Origin: a virus
DNA: 32,311 nucleotides
IMG/VR virus record: IMGVR_UViG_3300025030_000313
Span: 1 to 32,311 of that record
Direction: 5' to 3' (one strand)
Every line of letters starts with the position of its first letter. Within the stretch, counting starts at the first letter, position 1. This document shows positions 11,544 through 19,681 of the stretch, piece after piece. The notes under the pieces are model-generated. The model searched no databases. It saw nothing but the letters and a program-made list of their open reading frames with translations, and was not told where the DNA came from. A program made the position numbers and the translations under genes.

Positions 11544-13290
11544 TTTCTGTTCTACGGCATACTGCTTTCCAGCTTTTCCGGGGGCTGAAGGGATGGGGGC
11601 GGCGGCGGTCGGCGGTCGAGGGGGCTCGGTCTGCATAGTGGACACCTTGTCTGATTCTGCTGGAGACGGGCAAACATTCCGCGAGTGCGTGGAATCCTCG
11701 GGGGCGCGGTACGTGACGTTTGAAGTCAGTGGGATCATCGATCTTGTAACTAATCTGACCTTCAGCGACCCTTACATCACCATTGCCGGGCAAACTTCCC
11801 CCGGCGGCGTAATGGTCACCGGCCGGCCAACTTACGTCAACACCCATGATGTGATCATCCAGCACATGAGATGGCGGACGGGCCAGCATAGATTGGTGGA
11901 TAGTAATGATGCAGATGCCTATGGAGACGCCTTTGCTGTTATTGGCGATCAGTACAATATCTCAGTCCCAGCGTATAACATCATAATCGATCATTGCTCA
12001 TTTGGATTTGGAGTTGATGAGGTTGTCAACGTCGCCTACAATGTCCAAGACACCACGTTCTCATGGTGCAAAATAACCCACGGAATTACATCTTCGATGC
12101 ACCCAGAATCTCCACATAGTATGGGGTTCTTTGTATGGGGAAGCGTCGGCGGCGGGGTAGCTGCAAATCCAGCAGCCACGGTATCTTTGCACCATTCATT
12201 CTTAGGGTTTGCGGAAAACAGAATGCCAGAGAACAGCTATAATTCGTTCTTGGACAGTGTAAACAATGTGGTTTATTACTGGAATACCAGCGTTACCCAT
12301 CAGGTGGAGCGGGTGAATGCCGACAATCATTCCTACGCCAATATCATCGGGTCCTATCGGAAAATAAATACTTCAGTTTCAACCGCCGGCACACGATCAG
12401 CTTTTGTGCTTGAGTACGCATCACTGGCCGAAGAGTCGATATATATGACCGGCGTTCTTGATGGTTACAGAGATTCACAGGTTGACCCCCAATGGTCGGC
12501 ACAAGAGTATTGGCATGTGGATCAGTCGCTGTCAACTGACTGGCAGAAAGCCACTCCATGGGCCACAACTGGATATTCAGGAGATGGTATTCCGGTTGTT
12601 GCATCAACGATGGATGCGACTTACGCCTCTTCTGTAGTAGCTGACTCCGGGGCGACAAAATGCCAAAGCGACGCGACCTGTAGTGATTCTGTAGACTCGG
12701 GGTCCGTTTCTCATTATGAGGCGGGGACCGGGGCATATGTGACAGGGGCGGAGGTGGATTCGTTGGACGATACAATATGGCCGGAATTCCTTACCCCAGC
12801 AGCTCCAGCCGATACTGATAACGACGGGATGTCTGACGCATGGGAGACGTCAACTTTTGGTGACTTAGATCAGACAGCGACCGGGGATCAAGATGTTGAT
12901 GGATATGATAACCTGGAGGAGTACATCCATTTTTTGGGGAATTATATCATCCCGGACACCACAGCACCAGTCACCACGGCCTCACCGGCAGCCGGAACCT
13001 ATCACGCAACTCAATCAGTGGCCCTATCCTGCACCGACGCCGTAGGATGCACCGAAACCCTCTACTGTGCCGGGGCCGACTGTACTCCAGACACCACTTA
13101 TACCGCGCCGGTCAGCACTGCGACCACCACGACCTATTGCTACGCCTCAACCGATGCCGCTGCCAATCCCGAAACGAAAACCTGCGGAACGTGGACGATT
13201 GAAACAGCGACGCTGAACCGGGTTCCGCAAATTGGCGGCAGATCGCTCATTATTGGCGGCCACACCGTGGCAATTGAAGCGAGTGAGTGA
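11497..13290 (+). CDS. Pectate-lyase-like secreted polysaccharide-degrading protein
   Basis: This 597-residue protein has four parts. A signal peptide (TQITKLLLILSISLSFCSTA, residues 2-21) leads into a right-handed beta-helix of the pectate lyase type. It opens FPAFPGAEGMGAAAVGGRGG and has GIIDL, PYITIAGQTSPGG, VIIQHMRWR and NIIIDHCSFGFGVDE, all hallmark PL1-like motifs. A calcium-binding-type TDNDGMSDAWE linker follows, then a C-terminal chitobiase-like domain (PAAGTYHATQSVALSC). Mature cysteines number twelve, consistent with disulfides. It would cleave or bind an acidic surface polysaccharide. GTG 11497 is chosen over the frame start at 11410: GGAGG lies six bases upstream and the signal peptide begins there. 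A bacterial-style secreted enzyme here, between TerL and portal, is unusual. Confidence 0.85.
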   Translation: MTQITKLLLILSISLSFCSTAYCFPAFPGAEGMGAAAVGGRGGSVCIVDTLSDSAGDGQTFRECVESSGARYVTFEVSGIIDLVTNLTFSDPYITIAGQTSPGGVMVTGRPTYVNTHDVIIQHMRWRTGQHRLVDSNDADAYGDAFAVIGDQYNISVPAYNIIIDHCSFGFGVDEVVNVAYNVQDTTFSWCKITHGITSSMHPESPHSMGFFVWGSVGGGVAANPAATVSLHHSFLGFAENRMPENSYNSFLDSVNNVVYYWNTSVTHQVERVNADNHSYANIIGSYRKINTSVSTAGTRSAFVLEYASLAEESIYMTGVLDGYRDSQVDPQWSAQEYWHVDQSLSTDWQKATPWATTGYSGDGIPVVASTMDATYASSVVADSGATKCQSDATCSDSVDSGSVSHYEAGTGAYVTGAEVDSLDDTIWPEFLTPAAPADTDNDGMSDAWETSTFGDLDQTATGDQDVDGYDNLEEYIHFLGNYIIPDTTAPVTTASPAAGTYHATQSVALSCTDAVGCTETLYCAGADCTPDTTYTAPVSTATTTTYCYASTDAAANPETKTCGTWTIETATLNRVPQIGGRSLIIGGHTVAIEASE

Positions 13291-13297
13291 AAACATT

Positions 13298-15424
13298 ATG
13301 GCTCTCGATTTACAAGAAATAAAAAGGTTGCACGACAAGGCTTATTCGGCTGGGCAGGTCACCAGAGAAAGGGCTGCTGATGACATGGTGTTTTATTTTA
13401 TCACTCAGTGGGACGCACAACTACTAGACGATAGCCAGTTAGCCTACCGGGGGGAGTTCAACATCCTCAAAAAAGCCGGCCGGCAGATACTGTCCGACCT
13501 CGCGGAAAATCCGGTGCAGGTAGATTTCGAGCCAATTGACGAGACGCGGGACGATGCCGCCGAACTGCTCGATGGACTATACCGCACCGATGACAATTCA
13601 AATACCTCGCTCAACGCCTACGCCAACGCCATGCAGGAAACGGTTGTCTGCGGGGTTGGATCCTGGATGCTGTTTACCCGTTACGAGAGCAACCGGAGCG
13701 GCAACAAGCGGCAGGTGATCGACCGCTGGCCGATATACGAGGCCAACAACTGTGTGTATTGGGACCCCGGCGCCCGGCTGATGGACAAATCGGACGCGGA
13801 TTACTGCTGCGTGCTGACCCCCTACACCGAGGACGGATATAAAAATCTCGTCAAGGAATTGACGGGGGAGGAGATTGACAATGTTGCCGAGTCGTTTAAA
13901 AACCCTGAGCAATCCTACACGTTCCCGTGGTACGCCAAGGGCAGGGCTGTTTATGTCGCCAAGTTCTACCACCGGGAAAAAGGAGAAGTCAAAATATTGA
14001 CGATGCAAGACCCCTTTGGCCAGACGATGGAACTGGCAGAGTCGGACCTGTCCGAGGTCATGGACGACATGATTGACGAGGGGTACAGCGTCGAGAGTGA
14101 GCGGGTCATAGAGCGGTGGGAGGTGACGGAGTACATCTGTTCCGGGCGCGAAATCCTGGAGACAAAAGTGATCGCCGGGCAGCATATCCCCATCATCCCA
14201 GTCTACGGCGAGCGGGCCTATGTCGAGGGAGAGGAGCACTACGAGGGGGTAACCCGGCTAGCCAAAGATCCGCAGATGTTGCGTAATTTCCAGATGTCCT
14301 ACCTCGCCGACATCGTGTCGCAGTCCCCGCGCGAAAAGCCAGTTTTCCTGCAAGAGCAAATCGCCGGGTTCGAGGATTATTACTCGCTCAATGGAGCTGA
14401 TAACAACTACGCCTATGCCCTGCAAAACCGGAAAGCACTTGATGGTTCCGATTTGCCCATTGGCCCAGTGGCGACACTGCCGGCACCGAATGTGCCCCCG
14501 GCCCTAGCTGCATCGTTGGAGTTGTCCCGGCAGGCGGTGGAGGATGTGGCCAATCCTGGAGTGCCGCAAGACATCGCGGACCCTGATCTATCCGGCAAAG
14601 CGGTCCTGGCTTTGCAACGCCGGCTCGACATGCAGTCGATGGTCTACCAGGAGCACTACAAGCACGCAAAGCGCCGGGATGGCCAGATCTACGCCTCCAT
14701 GGCGGCCGATGTCTACGATGTGCCGCGCAAGGTCAAGGTGACTCTCCCGGATGGCACGACAAAAGAGTCCATGGTGATGTCCACCGTGGTCGACCAGGAG
14801 ACGGGGGACCTGGTGACGCTCAACGATTTAAGCAACGCCGAGTTCGAGGTCTACAGCCAGATAGGGGCCAGCTACAGCAGCAAAAAAGAGCAGACAATCG
14901 ACCGGTTGCAAGACCTGATCCAGACCGTGCCCGAAGGTGACCCTCTACGCAAAGCATTGTACCTCAAGATGCTGACCCTGATGGATGGGGTTAATTTTGA
15001 TGACATCCGGAAATACGCCAACATGCAACTGGTGATGGAAGGATTTAAGGAGCCGGAAACCGACGAAGAAATTAAGCTGCTCGAAGACTCCCAAAAAGAG
15101 CAAGCGCCAGACGCCGCCATGGTTTTGGCCATGGCCGAGGACAAGAAAGGGCAGGCCGAACTTCTGGAGCAGCAGCGCAAAGGGATTGAGATGCAGCTCA
15201 ACGCCGCCGATGACAAATTACAACGGCTTATTGATGCGTTTGATTCGCAGACAAAGCGCATGGAGGCACAGGCCAGCATAGCACAGACCGGCGCGCTCAT
15301 CGAAAATACGCGCATGGACTCATTTGCAAAGCACATCGACAACCAAGCTAAACTAATCCCGATCCGTAATCCATACGAGATGAGCACAGAGGAATTATTT
15401 TCTGAATTACAAGCTACCGGGTGA
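13298..15424 (+). CDS. Portal protein (P22 gp1-like)
   Basis: This 708-residue protein is close in length to P22 portal (725). It forms the dodecameric ring at the capsid vertex through which DNA is packaged and ejected. Visible features include an N-terminal helical stretch, the wing/stem region with GVTRLAKDPQMLRNFQ and ADIVSQSPREKPVF (strongly P22-portal-like), and IADPDLSGKAVLALQRRLD. A long C-terminal coiled-coil-like barrel segment rich in Gln, Glu, Ala and Lys (DKKGQAELLEQQRK onward) completes it. ATG 13298 is selected since conserved sequence begins there; the frame extends back to 13232 inside the lyase gene. Scaffold and coat follow, as in P22. Confidence 0.93.
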   Translation: MALDLQEIKRLHDKAYSAGQVTRERAADDMVFYFITQWDAQLLDDSQLAYRGEFNILKKAGRQILSDLAENPVQVDFEPIDETRDDAAELLDGLYRTDDNSNTSLNAYANAMQETVVCGVGSWMLFTRYESNRSGNKRQVIDRWPIYEANNCVYWDPGARLMDKSDADYCCVLTPYTEDGYKNLVKELTGEEIDNVAESFKNPEQSYTFPWYAKGRAVYVAKFYHREKGEVKILTMQDPFGQTMELAESDLSEVMDDMIDEGYSVESERVIERWEVTEYICSGREILETKVIAGQHIPIIPVYGERAYVEGEEHYEGVTRLAKDPQMLRNFQMSYLADIVSQSPREKPVFLQEQIAGFEDYYSLNGADNNYAYALQNRKALDGSDLPIGPVATLPAPNVPPALAASLELSRQAVEDVANPGVPQDIADPDLSGKAVLALQRRLDMQSMVYQEHYKHAKRRDGQIYASMAADVYDVPRKVKVTLPDGTTKESMVMSTVVDQETGDLVTLNDLSNAEFEVYSQIGASYSSKKEQTIDRLQDLIQTVPEGDPLRKALYLKMLTLMDGVNFDDIRKYANMQLVMEGFKEPETDEEIKLLEDSQKEQAPDAAMVLAMAEDKKGQAELLEQQRKGIEMQLNAADDKLQRLIDAFDSQTKRMEAQASIAQTGALIENTRMDSFAKHIDNQAKLIPIRNPYEMSTEELFSELQATG

Positions 15425-15429
15425 CCGGA

Positions 15430-15485
15430 TACCCTAGCCGGCGGGGAGTAAGCCGGTAACCCTAACTGGTGGGGAGTATGCCAGG
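15430..15485 (+). repeat. Two imperfect tandem hairpins with a shared GGGGAGTA loop
   Basis: Copies at 15430-15456 and 15457-15485 share ACCCTA, the loop GGGGAGTA and a closing arm. The stems are CCGG...CCGG in the first and CTGG...CCAG in the second, so one base pair has changed on both sides and pairing is kept. They lie between portal and scaffold genes, 27 bases before the scaffold start. Confidence 0.65.
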
Positions 15486-15511
15486 ATGCCGAACTGTAAG
15501 GAGAAAACAGG

Positions 15512-16426
15512 ATGGAAGATCAAGAAGTAGTTGAGGAAGTGGTGGAAGAGCAAGAAGTAGTCGAAGAAGCGGTGGAAGGAGCCGATGGTCAGGGAGAGAC
15601 CGACGAGGAGGCCGAGTATTGGCAAGGCATAGACAAGGGCGAAAGCACTGACGAGCCGATACCCGCCGAGACTCATATCCGCCTAAAGGATAAGCTAAAG
15701 GGGCGAATCAAGGAGCGGGATTCAGAAATTGATCAGCTACGTCGCGAGCTGGCAGAGCTGAAGGAAGGTAACAAGGTATCCCCGGCATCCCAGGTTAAAC
15801 GCCCCCGGGAAGATGACTACAACACCACGGAAGAGTACGACGCCGCGCTTGATAGGTACGAGGAGCAACGGCTTTCCCAACTGGCCGGCAGGACAACGCA
15901 AGCCGAGCAAGCCAAGAAGACCGCAGAAGCACGAACCGCCGCCGTCGATACGCACTACAAACGAGCCGATGAGTTTGTGTCGAAATACGGCATTGCCCCG
16001 GAGAAGTACAAGGCCGCCGACGAAGCAATCCGAAAAGCGGTTGACGCCGTAATGCCCGGACAGGGGGAGGTTGTGACCGACCACCTTATCTCACTACTGG
16101 GAGAAGGATCAGAACGGGCGTTGTTCCGTGTTGGAGCCCGCCCGGAAGTGTTGCGAGAATTCCAGGCCCTGTTGGTCGAGGACAAAACCGGACTGAAAGC
16201 CGGGGTGTTCCTGGGTCGGCAACTGGAGCTCGTGACTAACCCAAAAAAAAGGACTACGAACGCCCCGCCGCCATCCCGCCAGCTAAAAGGAGATGCCGGG
16301 CCTAATGCGAACGCCGCCGCCCTGAAGAAAGTCTATCAGGAGGCCCACAAAAAAGGCGACACGCAGAAGGCCTATGCAGCCAAAAAACAAGCGAGATCGG
16401 CGGGAGTGAATGTGTCCGCATGGTAA
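15512..16426 (+). CDS. Scaffolding protein (P22 gp8-like)
   Basis: This 304-residue protein is almost the same length as P22 gp8 (303). It directs procapsid assembly and leaves before DNA packaging. The N-terminus is a duplicated acidic stretch (QEVVEEVVEEQEVVEEAVEG). A long charged helical region follows (RLKDKLKGRIKERDSEIDQLRRELAELKEG, in the coiled-coil style), then Ala/Lys/Arg-rich helices. A basic C-terminus (KKGDTQKAYAAKKQARSAG) would bind coat protein. ATG 15512 follows AAGGAG at 15498-15503. The call rests on position between portal and coat, size and composition, since scaffolds diverge quickly. Confidence 0.88.
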   Translation: MEDQEVVEEVVEEQEVVEEAVEGADGQGETDEEAEYWQGIDKGESTDEPIPAETHIRLKDKLKGRIKERDSEIDQLRRELAELKEGNKVSPASQVKRPREDDYNTTEEYDAALDRYEEQRLSQLAGRTTQAEQAKKTAEARTAAVDTHYKRADEFVSKYGIAPEKYKAADEAIRKAVDAVMPGQGEVVTDHLISLLGEGSERALFRVGARPEVLREFQALLVEDKTGLKAGVFLGRQLELVTNPKKRTTNAPPPSRQLKGDAGPNANAAALKKVYQEAHKKGDTQKAYAAKKQARSAGVNVSAW

Positions 16427-16442
16427 ATAAGGAGGTGCCACC

Positions 16443-17723
16443 ATGGCATCATTGACCACCGGCAAAGTTGCCGAAGTAATGTTTGAAAAGTTTATTGAGA
16501 CCTACGACCAGCAGACCGATTTGCTGGACAGGGTAAATTTCCACGAGCCCGACGGCGAGCAGATGCAACACAGCTCGAATGTCATCTGGACGCCAGTCCA
16601 GCAGCACGCCCCGGTTATTTCTGGATGGGACGTGAGCAACCAGGAGACTGGCATCATCCAGGAGACCTACCCGGCCGTACTGGGTACGCCATCCAATGAC
16701 TGGGTTGAGCAGCGGGCGGATGATATGCGCACCGAACGGTTTTGGGCTGACCGTGCAGCAGTGTCTGCAAGGCGGCAGGCCATGCACCTAAATGTGCAAC
16801 TGGCGACGGCGATCAAAAACCAGGGCTCGTTGTTTTACCGGTCGAATGTCGATTCCGGCTACGAGTTTATCGCCGAAGCCCAGGCCATGATGAACGAGCG
16901 CCAGCTGATGGACAACGGGCGGACCTTCATCCTTAACGACCGCGACCAGCTCCACTTTTCCAAGGACCTCGCCGCCCGGCAGACGCTCCAGGGCCGGCCC
17001 GACGAGACGTGGAAAAAGGGGCAGATCGGGGCCAATATTGCAGGATTCGACGTGTTCACCGGCTCTTATCTGCCAAACATCACCGGCGGGGCTGACCCGG
17101 CGGTGACCGTAACCGGCAACCAGACGTTTGCCCCGCAGGCCGGGACCGTCAACGCCACCACGTTGGTGGTTACCAATGTGGACTACCGTGAGGCATCGAT
17201 TGTGGTCAACGATTCGTCTTTGCTGACGGTCGGCGACAAGATCACCATCGAGAACTCTGGGACCCCTGTATATGCCCTGGGCAAGGGGGACAAGACCAAC
17301 ACCGGGCAGCCGATGGTGTTTACCGTCATCGAGCTGACCGACTCGACCCATATCAAGGTCTATCCTAAGCCGATTGCCGCCGATGATGCAAATTTGTCAG
17401 TCATCGAGGCCGCATACGCCAACATCAATACGCAGATCCTCAACGCTGCCACCATCACCCGGCTCAACACCGACGCGACGAACAAGGTCAATTTGTTCTT
17501 CGATAAAATGGCGGTAGAGGTCATTGGGGGCACCGTCCCGGCGGGGTTGTTTTCGCAGTTCAACGCCGGCAAGGTCTTGACCGACACCATGTCGAACGGG
17601 CTTGCCGTCTATTTACTGTATGACGGCAACATCGCGACGATGAACTTCCGTTTTCGGCTGTTCACTTGGTTTGGAGTGACCATTGCTGATCCCAGCAACG
17701 CGGGGTGCGCAGTAACCTATTAA
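16443..17723 (+). CDS. Major coat protein (P22 gp5-like)
   Basis: This 426-residue protein matches P22 coat (430) in length and pattern. It makes the icosahedral shell. Key segments are the N-arm (TTGKVAEVMFEKFIETYDQQ), VIWTPVQQHAPVISGW, a long spine helix around VSARRQAMHLNVQLATAI, and RTFILNDRDQLHFSKDLA. An extra beta-rich insertion near residues 235-310 (TLVVTNVDYREASIVVND to HIKVYPKPI) corresponds to the P22 I-domain. The C-terminus NFRFRLFTWFGVTIADPSNAG is typical. A strong AGGAGGTG ribosome binding site (16430-16437) precedes ATG 16443, as expected for a highly expressed gene. A GC-rich UUCG hairpin follows the stop. Confidence 0.95.
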   Translation: MASLTTGKVAEVMFEKFIETYDQQTDLLDRVNFHEPDGEQMQHSSNVIWTPVQQHAPVISGWDVSNQETGIIQETYPAVLGTPSNDWVEQRADDMRTERFWADRAAVSARRQAMHLNVQLATAIKNQGSLFYRSNVDSGYEFIAEAQAMMNERQLMDNGRTFILNDRDQLHFSKDLAARQTLQGRPDETWKKGQIGANIAGFDVFTGSYLPNITGGADPAVTVTGNQTFAPQAGTVNATTLVVTNVDYREASIVVNDSSLLTVGDKITIENSGTPVYALGKGDKTNTGQPMVFTVIELTDSTHIKVYPKPIAADDANLSVIEAAYANINTQILNAATITRLNTDATNKVNLFFDKMAVEVIGGTVPAGLFSQFNAGKVLTDTMSNGLAVYLLYDGNIATMNFRFRLFTWFGVTIADPSNAGCAVTY

Positions 17724-17730
17724 CCTTCAC

Positions 17731-17748
17731 GGGGGGCTTCGGCCCCCC
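17731..17748 (+). terminator. GC-rich stem-loop with TTCG loop after the coat gene
   Basis: GGGGGGC (17731-17737) and GCCCCCC (17742-17748) enclose TTCG, a very stable tetraloop. Only two T follow directly, so it may be a partial terminator or an mRNA-stabilising element that keeps coat expression above downstream genes. Confidence 0.75.
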
Positions 17749-17768
17749 TTACTTTAAGGAGCAAAATC

Positions 17769-18140
17769 ATGTCCAGAATTTTACGACTTGGCGAGCTGTA
17801 CCACCGCAACGACTCGGACGCCACCGATGACCTGAACACCACCAGCGCCGCCGACTCGCTGGCTATCCCGGTTACTCACGCCTATGTGGCCAAAACCACC
17901 GGAGGTGACGCCGAGGCGCTTACCTTGGCAAACGGTGTTCCTGGCCAGGTGCTGGTGATTGACCTGACCACGGACGGCGGCGGGGATGGTACCTTAACCC
18001 CAACCACGGCCACCGGTTGGGCGACCATCGTCTTTGCCGACGCGGGAGACAAGGCCATCCTGCTGTATGTCGATGATGTCATTGGGTGGATTATCTTAAG
18101 TCTTGTTGGTGTTGCCCAGCCGCCGGTATCCACCGTTTAA
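17769..18140 (+). CDS. Putative capsid decoration protein
   Basis: This 123-residue protein sits directly after coat and before a second structural gene. It is beta-rich (AYVAKTTGGDAEALTLAN, VLVIDLTTDGGGDGTL, AILLYVDDVIGWIILSL), with no signal peptide or cysteines. Small beta proteins in this slot of P22-like phages often cement the capsid. The ribosome binding site AAGGAG at 17756-17761 is strong and well spaced to ATG 17769. The flanking stable hairpins suggest high and separately tuned expression. No specific family is recognised; it could also be a head-fibre base. Confidence 0.6.
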   Translation: MSRILRLGELYHRNDSDATDDLNTTSAADSLAIPVTHAYVAKTTGGDAEALTLANGVPGQVLVIDLTTDGGGDGTLTPTTATGWATIVFADAGDKAILLYVDDVIGWIILSLVGVAQPPVSTV

Positions 18141-18153
18141 CCATCTACCTTGA

Positions 18154-18173
18154 TGCCGGGGGAAACCCCGGCA
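18154..18173 (+). terminator. Stable stem-loop with GAAA tetraloop after the decoration gene
   Basis: TGCCGGGG (18154-18161) pairs exactly with CCCCGGCA (18166-18173) around GAAA. No T-run follows, so mRNA stabilisation or processing is more likely than termination. It mirrors the TTCG hairpin after the coat gene. Confidence 0.75.
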
Positions 18174-18195
18174 CACTGAACAAAGGAGAATCACA

Positions 18196-19026
18196 ATGGG
18201 TAAATGTACCACTCTTAACATAACCTCAGCAGCGGTGGCGGCATTGCTTAGCGTGACCGCCGGCACGGCTGCCGCATCCAAGGCTCTAGTCTTGGATGCA
18301 AATTTGGATGTCGGGTCGCTTCGGACCTTAACGTTTACCGGAACCGCAACATCAGTATCCGTAACCGCTGGCACCCAGGGTTATCCGGCCGTCTATGTGC
18401 GCGACGGATCGCTGAAAATCCACAAGCACACAGCGACCACAGACACATATTGTGCCGAGTTCAAGTTCAATTATCAGGGTCTGACGGCCCAATCGTTCGG
18501 ACTGGACTGCACCTGTGAAATCGAGCCCGGCGGAGACACGCCAGCTAACCGAACGGCCGGAGGGCTTCGGGCTGTTCAAGGCGTTGCTCGTGTCGGCTCC
18601 GGTTTCACGATTACCGGCGGCGGAGATTCAGGCGTCTATGGCCAGTTCTGTAACAACGGGACAATCAACGGCACCGTTTACCCTTCAGCCGGGTACATGC
18701 TGATTGAGGACGGCGGCACTTGGACCGAAGTTGGCGTGCTTTCTGCGATGTGGCTTGACTCTCACCTGAACAAGACTATCAGTGCTGGTGCAAGCTACTT
18801 CCTGAATATTACCAATAACGGAACTAGCACACCGACAGCGTTTGACGCAGCTATTCATGTGTATGCAGGGAACGCAATCACCAACTTGCTGAAGATTGAC
18901 ACCGCTTCTGGTATGGTCTCCGCCAATACCGTGGGGGATGCCACCTTTGCCAATTGGAAGACGATCAAAATTGACCTCGACGGCACGCCACACTACTTGA
19001 TTGCGGCCCAGGCTATCACTGGTTAA
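18196..19026 (+). CDS. Capsid or head-fibre-like structural protein
   Basis: This 276-residue, Thr/Ala/Gly-rich protein contains KALVLDANLDVGSLRTLTFTGT, a phrase common in phage head-fibre and capsid decoration proteins, then a long beta-rich body (VYVRDGSLKIH, AEFKFNYQGL, GGTWTEVGVLSAMWLDSHL, FDAAIHVYAGN). The N-terminus is hydrophobic but lacks positive charges and a signal layout, so it is not called exported. A strong AAAGGAG ribosome binding site (18181-18187) precedes ATG 18196. It follows coat and decoration genes and is bounded by a terminator-like hairpin. Surface decoration is the likely role; binding partner unknown. Confidence 0.6.
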   Translation: MGKCTTLNITSAAVAALLSVTAGTAAASKALVLDANLDVGSLRTLTFTGTATSVSVTAGTQGYPAVYVRDGSLKIHKHTATTDTYCAEFKFNYQGLTAQSFGLDCTCEIEPGGDTPANRTAGGLRAVQGVARVGSGFTITGGGDSGVYGQFCNNGTINGTVYPSAGYMLIEDGGTWTEVGVLSAMWLDSHLNKTISAGASYFLNITNNGTSTPTAFDAAIHVYAGNAITNLLKIDTASGMVSANTVGDATFANWKTIKIDLDGTPHYLIAAQAITG

Positions 19027-19035
19027 AAATCACTT

Positions 19036-19091
19036 TGGCGGATAGGGCCTATAGCCCGAAAAGTCGCACCCGGCGACCTTCCGCCATTTTT
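19036..19091 (+). terminator. Probable intrinsic terminator with branched stem
   Basis: TGGCGGA (19036-19042) pairs with TCCGCCA (19080-19086), followed by TTTTT (19087-19091). The enclosed bases hold a GGGC-ctata-GCCC hairpin. It separates the capsid block from the neck genes and would reduce, not necessarily stop, transcription into them. Confidence 0.6.
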
Positions 19092-19112
19092 GCCGGGAAT
19101 AACGGGTAAAAA

Positions 19113-19427
19113 ATGAAATTGGATGTGGCAGAGAGATTAGCAGTGTTGGAATTGCTCCCCGTTACGGGGTCTTTTCTTAACCTAAAATTGGTCAGGGAAA
19201 CGCGGGAAGAGCTTTCGTTCACCGAAGAAGAGGTTAAAAAACTTGGGTTCGTTACCGACCCCGCAACCAATACCGTGCGGTGGACCGGCGAACTGGAACG
19301 GGAATTTACCTTCGGCCCGTCAATAGTCGGGATGGTTGCCGACTCCCTCGCTGCTCGCGACAAAAAAGAATCACTGGAATTACGGCACCTGAGCATCTAC
19401 CCAAAATTCATCCCGGGGGAAAAATAA
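19113..19427 (+). CDS. Hypothetical phage protein (104 residues)
   Basis: No family is recognised with confidence. The protein is mostly helical at the start (VAERLAVLELLPVTGSF, VRETREELSFTEEEVKKLGF), with a beta hairpin (NTVRWTGELEREFTF) and a second helical part (IVGMVADSLAARDKKESL). There are no cysteines, signal peptide or membrane span. The small-subunit look and the position between capsid and neck genes resemble many phages. ATG 19113 follows TAACGGGTAAAA, a weak ribosome binding site. Its stop overlaps the next start by one base. It could be a minor structural protein or an assembly aid. Confidence 0.7.
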   Translation: MKLDVAERLAVLELLPVTGSFLNLKLVRETREELSFTEEEVKKLGFVTDPATNTVRWTGELEREFTFGPSIVGMVADSLAARDKKESLELRHLSIYPKFIPGEK

Positions 19428-19681
19428 TGGCTATCGTTCTTTTCAAGAAAGGCACCGGGCAGCCGGTGAAAGTCAGCGAGTACGGATTCGAACACAGCGT
19501 GGAATCGGGCAACTATTTCCTGACCAAGGACGCCGCGGTCAACTATGGAAAACCGCCCGAGGTCGAGGTGGAGGTATCCAGCGACGAACCGCCCGAGGTC
19601 GAGGCCCATCACGCTACGTTCGGGCATCAGACGTCAAACTTTCCCCGCCCTGGCCGGCCCAGAAAGGACCATAGCAAGTGA
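19427..19681 (+). CDS. Small protein with acidic duplicated tail, unknown function
   Basis: This 84-residue protein has a compact N-terminal half (IVLFKKGTGQPVKVSEYGFEH, YFLTKDAAVNYG), then a repeated PPEVEVEV/PPEVEAH motif and a basic end (RPGRPRKDHSK). The ATG 19427 overlaps the previous stop (TAATG), which is favoured over the longer open frame reaching back to 19280 in the preceding gene. Its TGA overlaps the GTG start of the gp4-like gene. Position suggests a minor head or neck protein. No homology is claimed. Confidence 0.65.
   Translation: MAIVLFKKGTGQPVKVSEYGFEHSVESGNYFLTKDAAVNYGKPPEVEVEVSSDEPPEVEAHHATFGHQTSNFPRPGRPRKDHSK

Noticed and set aside
18196-18290. Signal peptide on the fibre-like protein after the decoration gene
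   Set aside because: The hydrophobic run is weak, Ala/Thr-rich, with Cys near the start and no basic n-region before a strong core; the KALVLDAN region is typical of a cytoplasmically made capsid protein.
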